A stretch of 64,000 bases of DNA, from contig CM042693.1 of the NCBI GenBank assembly GCA_023614405.1, positions 338,007,527 to 338,071,526 of the forward strand. The letters are read 5' to 3'. The DNA is from Avena insularis (lineage: Eukaryota; Streptophyta; Magnoliopsida; Poales; Poaceae). Made by a program: the position numbers and the translations under genes. The notes beneath the pieces were generated by a model. That model saw only the letters and a program-made list of their open reading frames with translations, had not been told where the DNA came from and searched no databases. How positions within the stretch are numbered: the first letter of the stretch is position 1; every line of letters starts with the position of its first letter. Below are positions 40,901 through 52,426 of this stretch, one piece after another.

Positions 40901-43900
40901 TTGCTTCTACTGCAAGGCGGATGGCCCTTTGGAAGAGGCTACTGCAAGTATTTGGCCGACAAGGCCAAGAGTGGAGGTATGACTTCCGACTCAGGTACAC
41001 TTGTTTGCAATGTTATAGACATATATCTTGCTGATGCACCTAATAGTTCTTGGGTATATGATACCGGATCAGTTATTCACATCTGCAACTCGTTGTAGGG
41101 ACTGGTAAGAACTAGGAGCATAGCAAGAGGCAAGGTTGATATTCAAGTCGGCAACAAAGCAAGAGTTGTTGCATTGGAAGTCGGCACAATGCATCTTCAT
41201 TTACCTTCCGAATTCATTATGGAACTGAATAATTGTTATTATGTTCCAGTGCTCAGTCGAAACATTATTTCTGCTTCATGTTTGATGAGGCAAGGATATG
41301 AGTCGAATATCAAGAATAATGGTTGTTCTTTGTATTTGAATGATATGTTTCACGGCTTTGCACCCGTCCAGGACGGGTTATTTATTTTGAACCTTGATGG
41401 TGAGTCAGTTTATAACATAAATGTTAAAAGGTTGAAACCAAATGATCTGAATATGACTTACTTTTGGAACTGTCAGCTTGGTCATATAAGTTGGAAATGC
41501 ATGAATAAGCTCCATGATGATGGACTCCTAACTTCGTTCGACTTGGAGTCGTTCGAGACATGCGAATCTTGCCTACTTGGCAAAATTACCAAGACACCTT
41601 TTGCAAAGAGTTGCGAAAGGGCGTCCGACTTGCTGGGACTAGTACATAGTGATGTATGTGGACCAATGAGCACGACAGCCAGAGGTGGTTATGAGTACTT
41701 CATTACCTTCACTGATGATTTGAGTAGGTATGGATATATCTACTTGATGAAACATAAGTCGGAAGCCTTTGAAAAGTTCAAAGAATTCTAGAATGAAGCA
41801 CAGAATCAACTCGGCAAGAAAATAAAGTTTTTTTGGTTGGACCGAGGAGGCGAGTACATGAGCCATGAGTTTGATGACCATCTGAAAAGTTGTGGAATAG
41901 TTCCTCAACTTACTCCGCCAGGAATGCCGCAAAGGAACGGTGTTTCAGAAAGGCGGAATCGGACCTTGTTGGACATGGTACGATCAATGATGAGTCGGAC
42001 AGATCTTCCTTTATCATTTTGGGGTTATTGTCTAGAAACAGCGGCGTTCACACTAAACAGAGTACCATCAAAATCGGTAGAGAAGACACCGCATGAGATG
42101 TGGACAGGCAAAAAGCCGAGTTTGTCTTTTCTTAAGATTTGGGGTTGTGAAGCATTTGTCAAGCGACTTTAGTTGGACAAGCTTACGGCCAAGTCAGATA
42201 ATCGTATTTTCGTGGGGTATCCGAGGGAAACCTTGGGTTACTACTTCTACAACCGAGAAGAGGGCAAAGTGTTTGTCGCTCGGAACGGTGTCTTCCTTGA
42301 GAAAGAGTTTCTCAGTCGGGGAGTCAGTGGGAGCACGGTGCATCTCGAAGAAATTCAAGAGCAACCGGCTAGTAGCGAGTCGGCAAAAACCTTGGAGGTT
42401 GAGCCGGTCGTGGTGGCTGAGCCGGCAGCAGCACCTGTACTACGAAGATCGGCAAGATTACGAAGTGTTCGTGCTGTATTACTGTTAGACAGTGATGAGC
42501 CGGCAAATTATTCAGAAGCGATGGTGGGATCTGATTCTAAGTCATGGCTTGGAGCCATGAGATCCGAGTTAAAGTCCATGGATGAAAATCAAGTTTGAAA
42601 CTTGGTTGATCTGCCAAACGGTGCAAGACCCATCGAGTGCAAATGGGTCTTTAAGAAGAAAACTGATATGGATGGAAATGTTTCTGTCTATAAAGCACGT
42701 CTTGTTGCGAAGGGGTTCCGACAAGTTTAATGAGTTGATTAGGACGAGACTTTCTCGCCCGTAGCGATGATTAAATTAGTTTGGATCATGTTAGCGATAG
42801 CAGCCTATTTCGACTATGAGATATGGCAGATGGATGTCAAAACGGCTTTCCTTAACGGAAATTTAACCGAGGACGTGCATATGATACAGCCCGAGGGTTT
42901 TGTCGATCTGGCTAATGCTGACAAGGTATGTAAACTTCAGAAATCCATTTATGGGTTGAAGCAAGCATCTCGGAGTTGGAATATTTGCTTTGATGAGGTA
43001 GTCAAATCGTTTGGCTTCATCAAGAGTGATCATGATTCTTGTTTATACAAGAAGTTTAGTAAGAGAAAAGTAAATTTTCTAATCTTATATGTGGACAACA
43101 TATTACTGATTGAAAATGATGTCCAGATGTTGCAAGAAACCAAGGAATCATTGGAAATGAGTTTCTCAATGAAGGACTGGGGTGAGGCAACATACATCCT
43201 CGGAATCCGGATCTATAAAGATAGATCAAGGAGGCTCATTGGATTGAGTCAGAGTACTTATTTGGACAAAGTGTTGAAGAAGTTCAACATGGAATCTTCT
43301 AAGAAGGGGTTCTTACCGATGTCCCATGGTGTAAAACTTAGCAAGACTCAGTGTCCTTCGACAACTAATGAGCGAAGTCGGATGAGTGCGATTCTGTATG
43401 CTTCTGTAGTCGGATCCATCATGTATGCCATGATTTGTACTAGACCGGATGTTTCATATGCTCTAAGTGTTGTGAGCAGATACCAGGCTGATCCTGGAGA
43501 AGTCCACTGGACAGAGGCTAAAAATATCCCAAAGTACTTGAGAAGGACTAAGGATATGTTTTTGGTTTATGGTGGTGAAGATGAACTCAGTGTAAAGGGT
43601 TACACGGATGCGAGTTATCTTACCGACTCTAATGATTCTCGTTCGCAATCCGGATACGTGTTTATTATAAACGGAGGTGATGTGAGCTGTAAGAGTTCCA
43701 AGCAAGAGACTGTGTCTGCATCTACAATAGAGGCTGAGTATATTGCCGCCTCGGAGGCAGCAAAGGAAGCTGTTTGGATGAGGAATTTCTTCATGGATCT
43801 TGGTGTGGTTCAGGGCTCGTCCAATCCATTGGACGTGTATTGTAACAACAATGGTTCTATTGCACAAGCCAAGGAACCTAGACAACACCAGAAGAACAAG

Positions 43901-44071
43901 CACCTACTCATGCGGTACCACCTGATTCGCCAGTTCGTGGATCAGGGTGATATCAAGTTATGCAAGGTACACACGGATGCAGATATTGCGGATCCATTGA
44001 CAAAGCCGTTACCACAGCTGAAGCATGAGGCGCACCTGAGAGCCATGGGCATTAGATGCTTAGACATGTGA
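40901..44071 (+). pseudogene. Copia pol: protease, integrase, reverse transcriptase, RNase H (broken)
   Basis: One frame carries the protease site WVYDTGS (about 41054), the integrase HHCC region (41470-41610) and the catalytic core with HSDVCGPM, LDRGGEY and NGVSERRNRTL. It continues with RT (YEIWQMDVKTAFLNG; ILYVDNI) and RNase H (GYTDAS; TIEAEYIA), ending at 44071. In-frame stops lie at 41096-41098, 41789-41791, 42170-42172, 42596-42598 and a cluster at 42728-42743. The RT box reads YVDN where the family has two aspartates (43088-43099), and an RNase H motif reads YCNNNG (about 43838), so catalytic acids are lost too. All but the 42728 cluster fit C-to-T or G-to-A transitions. Copia gene order (integrase before RT) is clear. 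Confidence 0.92.
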
Positions 44072-44094
44072 TGTCGGAAGATTGACTCTAGTGC

Positions 44095-44105
44095 AAGTGG
44101 GAGAC
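44095..44105 (+). promoter_or_regulatory. Copia polypurine tract
   Basis: AAGTGGGAGAC lies directly before the 3' LTR. It is the standard plus-strand priming site for reverse transcription. Confidence 0.9.
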
Positions 44106-45439
44106 TGTTGGGAATATGCCCAAGAGGCAATCATGTATGATGATATTTCCCATTGTATTCATAAAGATATTAAGTTGTCCTTGTATAAACATCTGATGTG
44201 TATCATTGAATATGTGATTCGGTTGTGGAACTATCCATTCATGTTGTTTGTACTAAATGTCCTTGGTCATTGAGGTTGTGCTGGACACACAACTTAGACT
44301 AATGTAAAAGTCGGCTTGATGACTCGGTTCCACTTATCATGGGCATGGTGATGGTATTCCGACTTACACAGATTCGGCTAAAGAGTTTAGCGAGTCGGAT
44401 TGACCCATATTGAGGTACAATGAACAAGTTGTCATTTGTATATCTCAATCAATGTAATCCTTAGACCTGAGGTTGTTGCATAGTCCGAGTTGAGGATCAC
44501 CGACTTAAGTTCTGTCAAATGCTGATCCGTAGCTAGGCACTCATAAAAGCAGAGTTCGGGTCGACTGAGAATCATGCTACGTGATGTGAATAACCAAGAC
44601 AGAATTTTTCCCCTCCACTTGGAGAGATATTCTCTGGGCCCTCTCGGATGATATGATTCGGAAAGCATGGACATGCACGACTCGGTTAAGTGTTAACCGA
44701 GGCGATCGACTAAGAGTTAGTCGGGTGAATCACTTATCTCGGATCGAGAAGAGAGTCAAACTATTTAAGGGATGACAATTATTCACCTAGTCTGACAAGG
44801 TATATCGTGAGGCAAAAGGGACTCGGACGCAAGTCGCATTGGAAGTCGGCATGTTCTGCTAGGAGCCGCTACCGACTGATCGATTGAGAGTCGGACTCTA
44901 ATCGTGGCTAAGTTGCCAAGAGCCTGCGGGGTCACACACTTAAGAGCGGGAGCAAGTTCGGATTGGATCCGAACCTGAAATCTGGTTGGGTTGGACCCGA
45001 GCCGGATTTGGACTAAGTCAGTGAGTCGGACTCACAAGGACTTATACTATATGGGCTTTAGTAAATGGTCCATGAAAGTGGAGCCCACGTTCACTCCCTA
45101 TATATAGTGGAGCACAGTAACCCAGAAGGGTTAATCGTTGATCGGTTAGGTCATTTCATGTGTTGGAAACCCTAGCTCCACAGCAGTCCCGCCGTCGTTT
45201 CGAACCTAGCAGTTCACTGCTGGTGCTCCTCCTTGTACGTGTGGATACCAGCAGAGGTGATGTACGACCGGCACCAGGACGATCAGATCGCGAGGACTGC
45301 ACTGCATCAACTGACGCGGTTCATCAGTAATCCGCAATTGCGCATCTAGTGGTAAACCTCGTGGCCTTCTACCTCGGCTAGATCTTGGTATCACCATGTT
45401 AGAGGAAAAAGTTTTGTTTTATCTCTACGTGGCCCAACA
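44106..45439 (+). repeat. 3' LTR of the Copia element
   Basis: It starts TGTTGGGAATATGCCCAAGA and ends GGCCCAACA, 1334 bp. Compared with the 5' LTR it lacks about 31 bp after GCATTGGAA. The missing stretch is flanked by GGA in the longer copy, so a short-homology deletion is likely. Confidence 0.92.
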
Positions 45440-47839
45440 GTATAGTTGGTCCTTGAACCTTCGGGCTCCGCAGTGTTTTGGCTACTATTTCTTCATACGA
45501 ACTCCGTTTTGGGTGTTGTTGGGCTCATTGGATTCGTATCGACAAGGGCTAAAACTCCTTGCTCTTGGATCTTTATTTTGAGAAGTTGTAAAAATTCACT
45601 TTTTCCAACACCTCAAATGGCCAAGTCTGATCCTGCAGCTCCTCCATACTATGCTCTCTTTGTTCCTTTTGACTTTGTTTTATCCATAATCATCATCAAC
45701 ATCTACACACATGTCAAAGACAAAGAAGAGGGATAAAATTCTACCTAAACTACTAAATGTGTAAAGATCATATTGAATTTAATGGAAACAAGTAATCATG
45801 CATATCAAACATAGCAATAGTTAGGCGGAGCATGATATGATAGGCAAATGACACAATTTATATAGCTAAAAAGTGTTGTATTATCACAGCCATCAACTTA
45901 ATCAAGCTAGATCTTTCTCGTCTCGAGCAAAAGGGATTGATAACTTAATGGATGTGATCTTGCTTATCATTGAAAATCAATGCACCGTATTCTCGTTTTT
46001 CCTGCAAGCTAAAAGCAAGAGAGCACATAATCATACAAGGAAATATAAACTCAGTTATATTATTACAAACCACTAGAGATTAGTCAAAAACTTCTATGCC
46101 CCATGTCAAAGTTAAATCTAGCTTGCAAATAAACTTGTGATCCTTCTATACGCACTTTATCATATTTTTGTATTTTTATTTGTATAAGGCAAAGCTGAAC
46201 ACGGTTAGTTGACAATCATAAATAGAGATAGAGTTTTCCAATGCTGCCCACTCATGCCATCTATTAAAGTCTCTCAAGTGAAACTTCGATTGTTGAGCTC
46301 ATAGAAAATCTATTTGTTAGTAACGAGACCATGCCAAAAGAGTGGTATATGTTCAATTGAGATTGTGTACGCTACGAAGGATACTCATTACCATTACCAA
46401 GGTTTGCTTTTTTGGTATAATGATTTCTCATAACGGTCAGAGGAGTATCCCGACTTTTTATTTTAACGCATGTCCACGAGAATACCAATGCATACCCAAA
46501 TATAGCATTTTTGCTACATATGTTGGGAAACTCATAGCCAAACTCCAAAAGTTTCCTCTTTTTGGATTGTCCAAAGGCTAGCAGAGTTGTTATCATCCCA
46601 TGTTGTGTGACAGTGGTGCAAGACACGCATAAAGCAATATCTCACTTTGATTTCCAAGACAAAATTTTGGCATATGTAATCTCAAAACCTTGAAACATCA
46701 TTTCTTATTTGACAACTCACTTAGTAAGCATATATTAAGACCATCATTTCCAACACTATGGGGTCGTGCTACTCCATAACCATTCACTTAAGACAACTCT
46801 AAATAGTGACAACTAGCAAGTTTTAAAGAACTTCTTTATTATTTTATTTTATTTTATTTTTCAAAATGTAGAGAACATGGCAATGTATATTTAGAGGATC
46901 ACAATATTTTTCACAATCTAGATAAAAGTTGAGCAAGGTGCATCAAAGCTATGGCTTTTCTCCTATGGGGCCTAACATGAGCAAGTATATCCCTTATATA
47001 AATATGAATAAAAACTCACCTAAGCAAGCATTCAAAAACAGAGGGATGCACAATAGCATGAGAAATTTTTAAGATAAAGAACATTGCACAAGACTCTACA
47101 CATGCAAAATAACCTCCCCAAGCTAAGAAATTTTCAAATACCGACTTGAGAAGATCATGAAAACAAAAGAGAAAATGCAGTTATCAAAAGAGAGTATAAT
47201 AAGTGGTTACCTCCCTAAGCTTAAGTTAAAGCAAGGGTGACATATTTTACCGTTGAGTTAATAGTAACATATCTTTCGGTGGACAAAGAACCTTTGCTTC
47301 AACATGTGTTTCTTGATATGGACCGGTGTGCCTTCCTTGAGAACCTGCTTAGAAATTAAAAAAACGAAATATTTTTGTGTTTTTGAAGAACGGGTTTATC
47401 TCACAAGTGATAAAAATACAAGTCCCACTGAGTCGATTCATCAACCTAAGCACCACGCTTAAGTCAATAAACTAGTTCTAGAAGATGCCTCTCCTAGATT
47501 GTGATGAGGTGCAAGTGAAACAGGATACGAGACACAAGTGTGCAGCCCCTATGTGCTTATTAAAAGAGGTTCGAGTTGGAAAGTTTTACCAGACATTAAT
47601 AGGTAGGCATATTGAATTAAAGCAACCAAGTGGCTCATGTGAGCGTTTGCACGGTTGGCACTACCGTACACGTCGTCACACAAGGTTCAAGTTCCTGTGA
47701 AAATAACACACAAAATAAAATGCATCGGTTTGGTATACGAACATAGTTCGTTTACCCCACCGATAAAAGAAAAGTAAAAAAGAAAACATGAACTTCTATA
47801 GAGAATTACAGTCTAGGAAGTTTATGAGGTAGAACTTTT
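45440..47839 (-). mobile_element. LTR-retrotransposon remnant, right part
   Basis: This continues the element split by the Copia insertion (GTATA at 45440-45444 repeats 37413-37417). It is AT-rich and has no coding frame. An (ATTTT)n run lies at about 46838-46861. The outer end before the LINE at 47840 is not defined. Confidence 0.4.
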
Positions 47840-48400
47840 ATTGCTTACAGATATTTGGATCCCCCTCGATTAAGGGAGAAGATCCCATGGCGCTCCCACA
47901 TTACCTCGTCATAGCTAAACACCTTGTACTCCTCCCGCCGCCTCGGGCGACGACTTGTATCCTCCCAAGATAGGAGTAAGTCAAACATTGCTGATGTTAG
48001 GTGACTGACATGAGCCAGCAGGAAACAAGTAGACCACTATGGCAAAGCCAGAGCCATATCCAACCTCAACCGACAGTAGGTTCCACCCACAATCTTCTTT
48101 TCATACGTCCAGCTTAGCCGTTGGTATCCCAAGTCTTGTAGCCCGCACACATCTACCATATCACAAAAGCCAACTATTTGTGCTTGGCTCCTTTCCTGCA
48201 CCCCAACATGTTCATGACAGTGCAGTGCCTCATTGAAATCCCCTAGGCAAACTCAGAGTAATGGTGAAGAATAATGAATAAACTTCAACATGTCCTAGGT
48301 CTTAAACCTCTCGTTTGTTTGCTCCTCCCCATAAACCCCTGTAATCCTCCAGGGGTCTGATGGCTCCAAAATTTGCCATATTCCACCATGTTTAAACATT
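47840..48400 (-). pseudogene. LINE endonuclease domain, C-terminal part
   Basis: On the minus strand: KHGGIWQILEPSDPWRITGV and YGEEQTNERFKTWDM, then CLGDFNEALHCHEHVG (the conserved GDFNE active-site motif), GLQDLGYQRLSWTYEKK and CRLRLDMALALP with LAHVSHLTSA. An in-frame stop follows LALP. The tail passes into the REEYKVFSYDEVMWERH linker before RT, which is then lost. It continues the endonuclease that begins at 49960; the two parts are separated by an inserted block. Confidence 0.75.
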
Positions 48401-49631
48401 GTTTTTAGTCAAGCAGTTGACAAGAAACTCTCAATCTTTGCCACTAATGACTAATAATTGCAAATATATGCAAAACCTTGCTTTGAATTGTGTTGTGCAG
48501 GAAATCACGTCTTTTAATACGAAATCAGGAGTCATAATGAAGGATTTTGAGGAAGTCCACACGACCAAGTAATTGGGAAGAAAATTCCACGCGTCACTAC
48601 GTGTAACGACCATCGGTACGGTCGGGTTCCACCCATAACGTCCGCCTGTACTAGGTGATGGAAGCTTCGTCTCGTCAAACCCTACGACTTTCGTGAAGAC
48701 GCCTATATATTTTGAGGCTCCAGTCGCTAACTAGGGAGCCGCCATTCTCAGATTACATCACAACACTACCAAAGAATATCCACCTAATCGTTCATCCATT
48801 ATTCATCTATTCCATCGTCCATCCCCTCCATTAGCCATAACCATTACTTTGTACTTTAGATCTCCTTGTGATTTGGCGACCATTGTAAGAATATTCGATT
48901 TCAATCTAAGTATTTTGCACAATGTTTTCTATCCTAGATCTATTCTATGAGTGAGTAGTCCTCACGGGCTGCGGGTTGGGGAGAAACCTCACAGCAATTA
49001 TGTGCATATAATCATAGGAGTATTGTATATTGTTTGCAATTGAGATTTGTATCTTTTGTTTCTTTATCTCTTGTCTCGATATGTAAACTTGTAGGTAGCC
49101 AAGATCCCATAGATTGATAAAGGGTTGAGGTGAGATACTTGGCTAGTGGCGGTCTCATAAGAACCTTAGTGACAGAAAGGGTAGTATGTCTTCGCTTAGC
49201 GATCCATTCGAGATCACAACAACATAACCACTTAATTATTTGATCTGTGTTTTACACTTAATAATCGTTTGTAGCCCGTTGCTTTGGTGTGCACTCGGTT
49301 GGATTAATAGACTATTGCTATGCCGCTGCATCACGTGGGCTCTAGTATATTAGGATGTGTTGCTAACAAGAGACTATCTACATTCAAACATTATACATGA
49401 CTATGTTTATTATTATATTTTATCCCATATGATGTGTAGCTGCAGGTGGATCTTCAACCCTGCCCTTTCTCTATCCATTGATTCAACCCATTATAAAAGT
49501 AAACTAGATTGATCTGATAAACTAAGGTAAAATGAAAAAACAAAGTCTTGTAGACGTGTCCTTTTTATTTACTTTTAGCATTTATTTCCAAGGTTCGATT
49601 AAACGTAGGTCTTCTAGGGAAAAAGCTACTA
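48401..49631 (+). mobile_element. LTR-like block inserted in the LINE endonuclease
   Basis: About 1.23 kb of noncoding DNA separates two parts of one LINE endonuclease, so it was inserted. It has the anatomy of a solo LTR on the plus strand. CCTATATATTTTGAGGCTCC (about 48702) is a TATA box followed by a leader, and the left half has CCACGCGTCACTACG-type GC words. I could not fix the exact ends or a target duplication, so the class is tentative. Confidence 0.45.
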
Positions 49632-49960
49632 TACTACATATGTGAATCTGGATCGAAGGTATCATGATATTTCCCGACTTCCTTCACAATTGCATCAATG
49701 TGATATTGTGAATAAGGCAAAATCTCGATATTTGTATTATTATTCCAAAACAAACCTAGGCCTCCACTATGCCCGGTACTACTTACAGAAAAACCATGAT
49801 CAAAACCTATAGATCGTGCCAGATTCTCCAAGCGTGCCCGATGAAGTTGAGTCTCGAGTACAAAAAGCACAGTGGGGGCATAACGCTTCACTAGATCATG
49901 AAGCTCCCTTATTGTCACGGCTCCGCCCAAGCTGCGACAGTTGTGAATCATCGCACTCAT
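49632..49960 (-). pseudogene. LINE ORF2 start: endonuclease N-terminal part
   Basis: From the ATG at 49960 on the minus strand the protein reads SAMIHNCRSLGGAVTIRELH, then YAPTVLFVLETQLHRARLE, FDHGFSVSSTGHSGGLGLFW and YSQYHIDAIV. This is the apurinic-endonuclease-like domain of plant LINE ORF2 (N..C(R)GLG; ETQ; GGL.LFW). The LINE similarity stops at about 49660, where the inserted block takes over. Confidence 0.85.
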
Positions 49961-50119
49961 TGCGCCTGATGGCCCCCCATATCAGAGGCCACCTTATCAG
50001 CTTTGGTTGTCACGATGACCTCTTGGCTACTGTTGCCTCGCCGAGCTGCCATGCCTCCCTCCTTGTTCTTTGTTGCAACAACCCTCTTCTATTTCTTTAG
50101 TTCTTTTGGTGGCACATAC

Positions 50120-51050
50120 TCAGGGGGTGGTGGAGGAACCTTTAGAGCATCCCCCATCAACACCCCCGCTAACCATGTCCATGTTCAGTTCCCTCCTCAC
50201 CCCCATCATGGGGTTATCACCATCCACATCACTAGGTACCGGCTTTAGAGGGCTTGAGCTCGTGTCAGCTAAATCTGCCCCAGTTCCATCATCCCAAGCC
50301 TGCTTCCTTAGAGCCATGTTTCTGGCCGGTACTTGATGTACTCGACATCCACTTGCGTCGTCTGCGATCCCCAGTCCCGCGACCAGTGCTGCCACTACCG
50401 CATCCAGACCCATTACCACTTTCACTGCCAAACCCCTTAGTCTGGGTCGGACGTGCACACATCCTCGGCGTTCCCGGCCGCCAGTAAACCTTGTTAGAGA
50501 TCATCCATGCCCCAAACTGCAAGTCAACCTCTTCGTGTTCTCCCGTTCTGCACTCAAGGTATGAGTGACCCATAAACCCGCAGAACTCCCAATGTTTAGG
50601 TAGTTTCTCATAATTCGCTTGCAAGAACATTTTCTCACTGCCCTCGGGAGTAAAAAGAACAAACCGTGTGAGCGGTTTTTAAGAATCTAGCTTCACCCTA
50701 ACCCTATGAAAACCCATGTCCTAGTCTGAACCGTCATCAGATCAGACTAGATCACTTACCCCACCCTCGTTGCCAAATGGTTGAGAACTTCCTTGTTGCA
50801 AAAGAGGGGAGGTAACTTGTGGATTTGCACCCATGCTTGGACCCCTTAGGAATCACAGTAGGAGTAGGGATTGTCCTGTAGAACGGCTCAAGCATCAGGG
50901 CACAATTTCGGAACAGCCATGACCCTTCCTCCATGATGCGCTTCCAATTGCCAATGTAGAGGCCTGCAGCATGAACAAGTTCGGCTCCACCTCATGGAAA
51001 GTAACATCCTGCACAGGGCTCCATGCCGCCATCAATGTGTTCTTTAACCA
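50120..51050 (-). pseudogene. LINE ORF1 (gag-like, DUF4283 and zinc knuckle), frameshifted
   Basis: On the minus strand the first part has VMEEGSWLFRNCALMLEP (complement of about 50880-50940), matching the DUF4283 region of plant LINE ORF1 proteins. A later part has YEKLPKHWEFCGFMGHSYLE (about 50560-50620), a CCHC-type knuckle (FCGFMGHSYLEC). A Gly/Ser-rich tail follows. Frame changes separate the parts. ORF1 upstream of ORF2 on the same strand is the normal LINE order. The protein would bind element RNA. Confidence 0.7.
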
Positions 51051-51297
51051 CTGTTCAAAAAATCGTCTGATATGCTGATTTATTGGCCGATTTATCGCGT
51101 ATCACTGAATGATCAATAAGCCAATTAATCAATTTATTGCCAGATAAACTGATTTATCGTCCGATACACCCAAAAATCACTAATTTCGGGCTGACCGAGA
51201 AGTTAACGATAAATGATATCCTCAACATTGTATTTAACGAGTAGATACTGAAGCTTTTCCTCGTCAAGATCTTTCCCGCCGCGAGCCACTTCACCGC
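51051..51297. other. Flank of the Gypsy element
   Basis: Short AT-rich DNA rich in GATTTATCG/CGATAAA-like words in both orientations. It could be a DNA-transposon remnant. The Gypsy LTR inserted at 51298. Confidence 0.35.
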
Positions 51298-52426
51298 TGA
51301 TACGTTGGAAATGTATCTATAATTTTTGATGTTCCATGCAAGTTTAGTATCTGCTTTGCTTTGCTTTGTCCACACTTTGAGGTGATTTTCATATGTTTTC
51401 TGGTACTAACCTATTAATAAGTTGCCACAGTGTCAGTTGCCTGTTTTCTGCTATTTTTGGTTCTAGAAAATCTAGTAAGGAAATATTCTCGGAATTGGAC
51501 GGGACAAAAGACAAAGTCAATATTTCACCGAGGAGAACACGGAGTCCATAGGAGAGGGCGAACAGGCCAGTGTACACCCTGGCGCGGCCTAGGTGGGCCA
51601 CTCAAGGTGGTGTGGCCTGGCTGCCCCTGCCTCGCCTCTTCGCCTATAAGAAGCCCCCGATGCCTAAACCCTAAGAACCCGATCAATATTCCACGAAACC
51701 GTCTGTAGCCGCCGCCACCATCGTCCCAAGATCGGGGGGATCTAAAGCTCTTCCCGGCACCCTGCCGAAGGGGAGATCATCCCGGAGGCCTTCTTATTCA
51801 TCATGCCAGCCTCTGGTATGAAGCATGAGTAGTTACACCTTGGACTACGGGTCCATGTAGTAGCTAGATGGTTGTATCTCCTCCTTATGCTTTTCATGTC
51901 TAGATCTTGTGAGCTCCGTTCATGAAAAGATCTCATCTATTTGTAATCATGCATGTTGTGTTTGCGGGGATCCGATGGATATTGAGATTACTATGTTAGA
52001 TTGATTAATGGTCTTGTCTATTTGATTCTATCGTGTCTGTGTTGTTTGTGATCTTGCATGCTCTCCGTTGTTAGTAGCTATCTTGGTCAAATAGTTGCTA
52101 GTGACTCCAAGAGGGGGTATTTATGCTCAGTAGTGGGTTCATGCCTCTACTTAATCAAGGAAACTGACATAAATCGCTATGGTTGTAGATGTGATGTTGC
52201 CACTAGGGAGAAAACAACGGTCTCTTGTTCATGGAACAAGTGGATTGTTTATCTTACACACTTTTGCTTAAAGCAGTTGTTTGTTGCTTGCAACTTAATA
52301 CTGGAGGGAGTTCGGATCATAACCCAAAGGTGGACTTCTAGTCATAGATGTGTTGGATGGCGGTCTATGTATATTGGTGTATTGCCCAATCGAATCTCAT
52401 AGGATCTTTTTGTCTAGTATTGCATT
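51298..52426 (+). repeat. Gypsy 5' LTR, first part
   Basis: From TGATACGTTGG to the insertion point. It includes the CTATAAG TATA box at 51644-51650 and a leader with CCTAAACCCTAAG. GCATT (52422-52426) is the target duplication of the inserted element. Confidence 0.88.

Larger units (their letters stand above)
37418..45439 (+). mobile_element. Complete but inactive Copia LTR retrotransposon
   Basis: The element has two LTRs (37418-38782 and 44106-45439), a TGGTATCAGTGCGATAGC primer-binding site, a gag-protease-integrase-RT-RNase H order (Copia order) and an AAGTGGGAGAC polypurine tract. The 5-bp target duplications are perfect: GTATA at 37413-37417 and 45440-45444. It is 8,022 bp long. Several nonsense codons and active-site changes make it non-autonomous now. 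About eleven differences in the first 285 bp of the LTR pair, counted by eye, indicate an old insertion. Confidence 0.93.

Noticed and set aside
41639..41932. Minus-strand frames of 97-162 codons inside the Copia element
   Set aside because: They are antisense shadows of the gag and pol coding strand.
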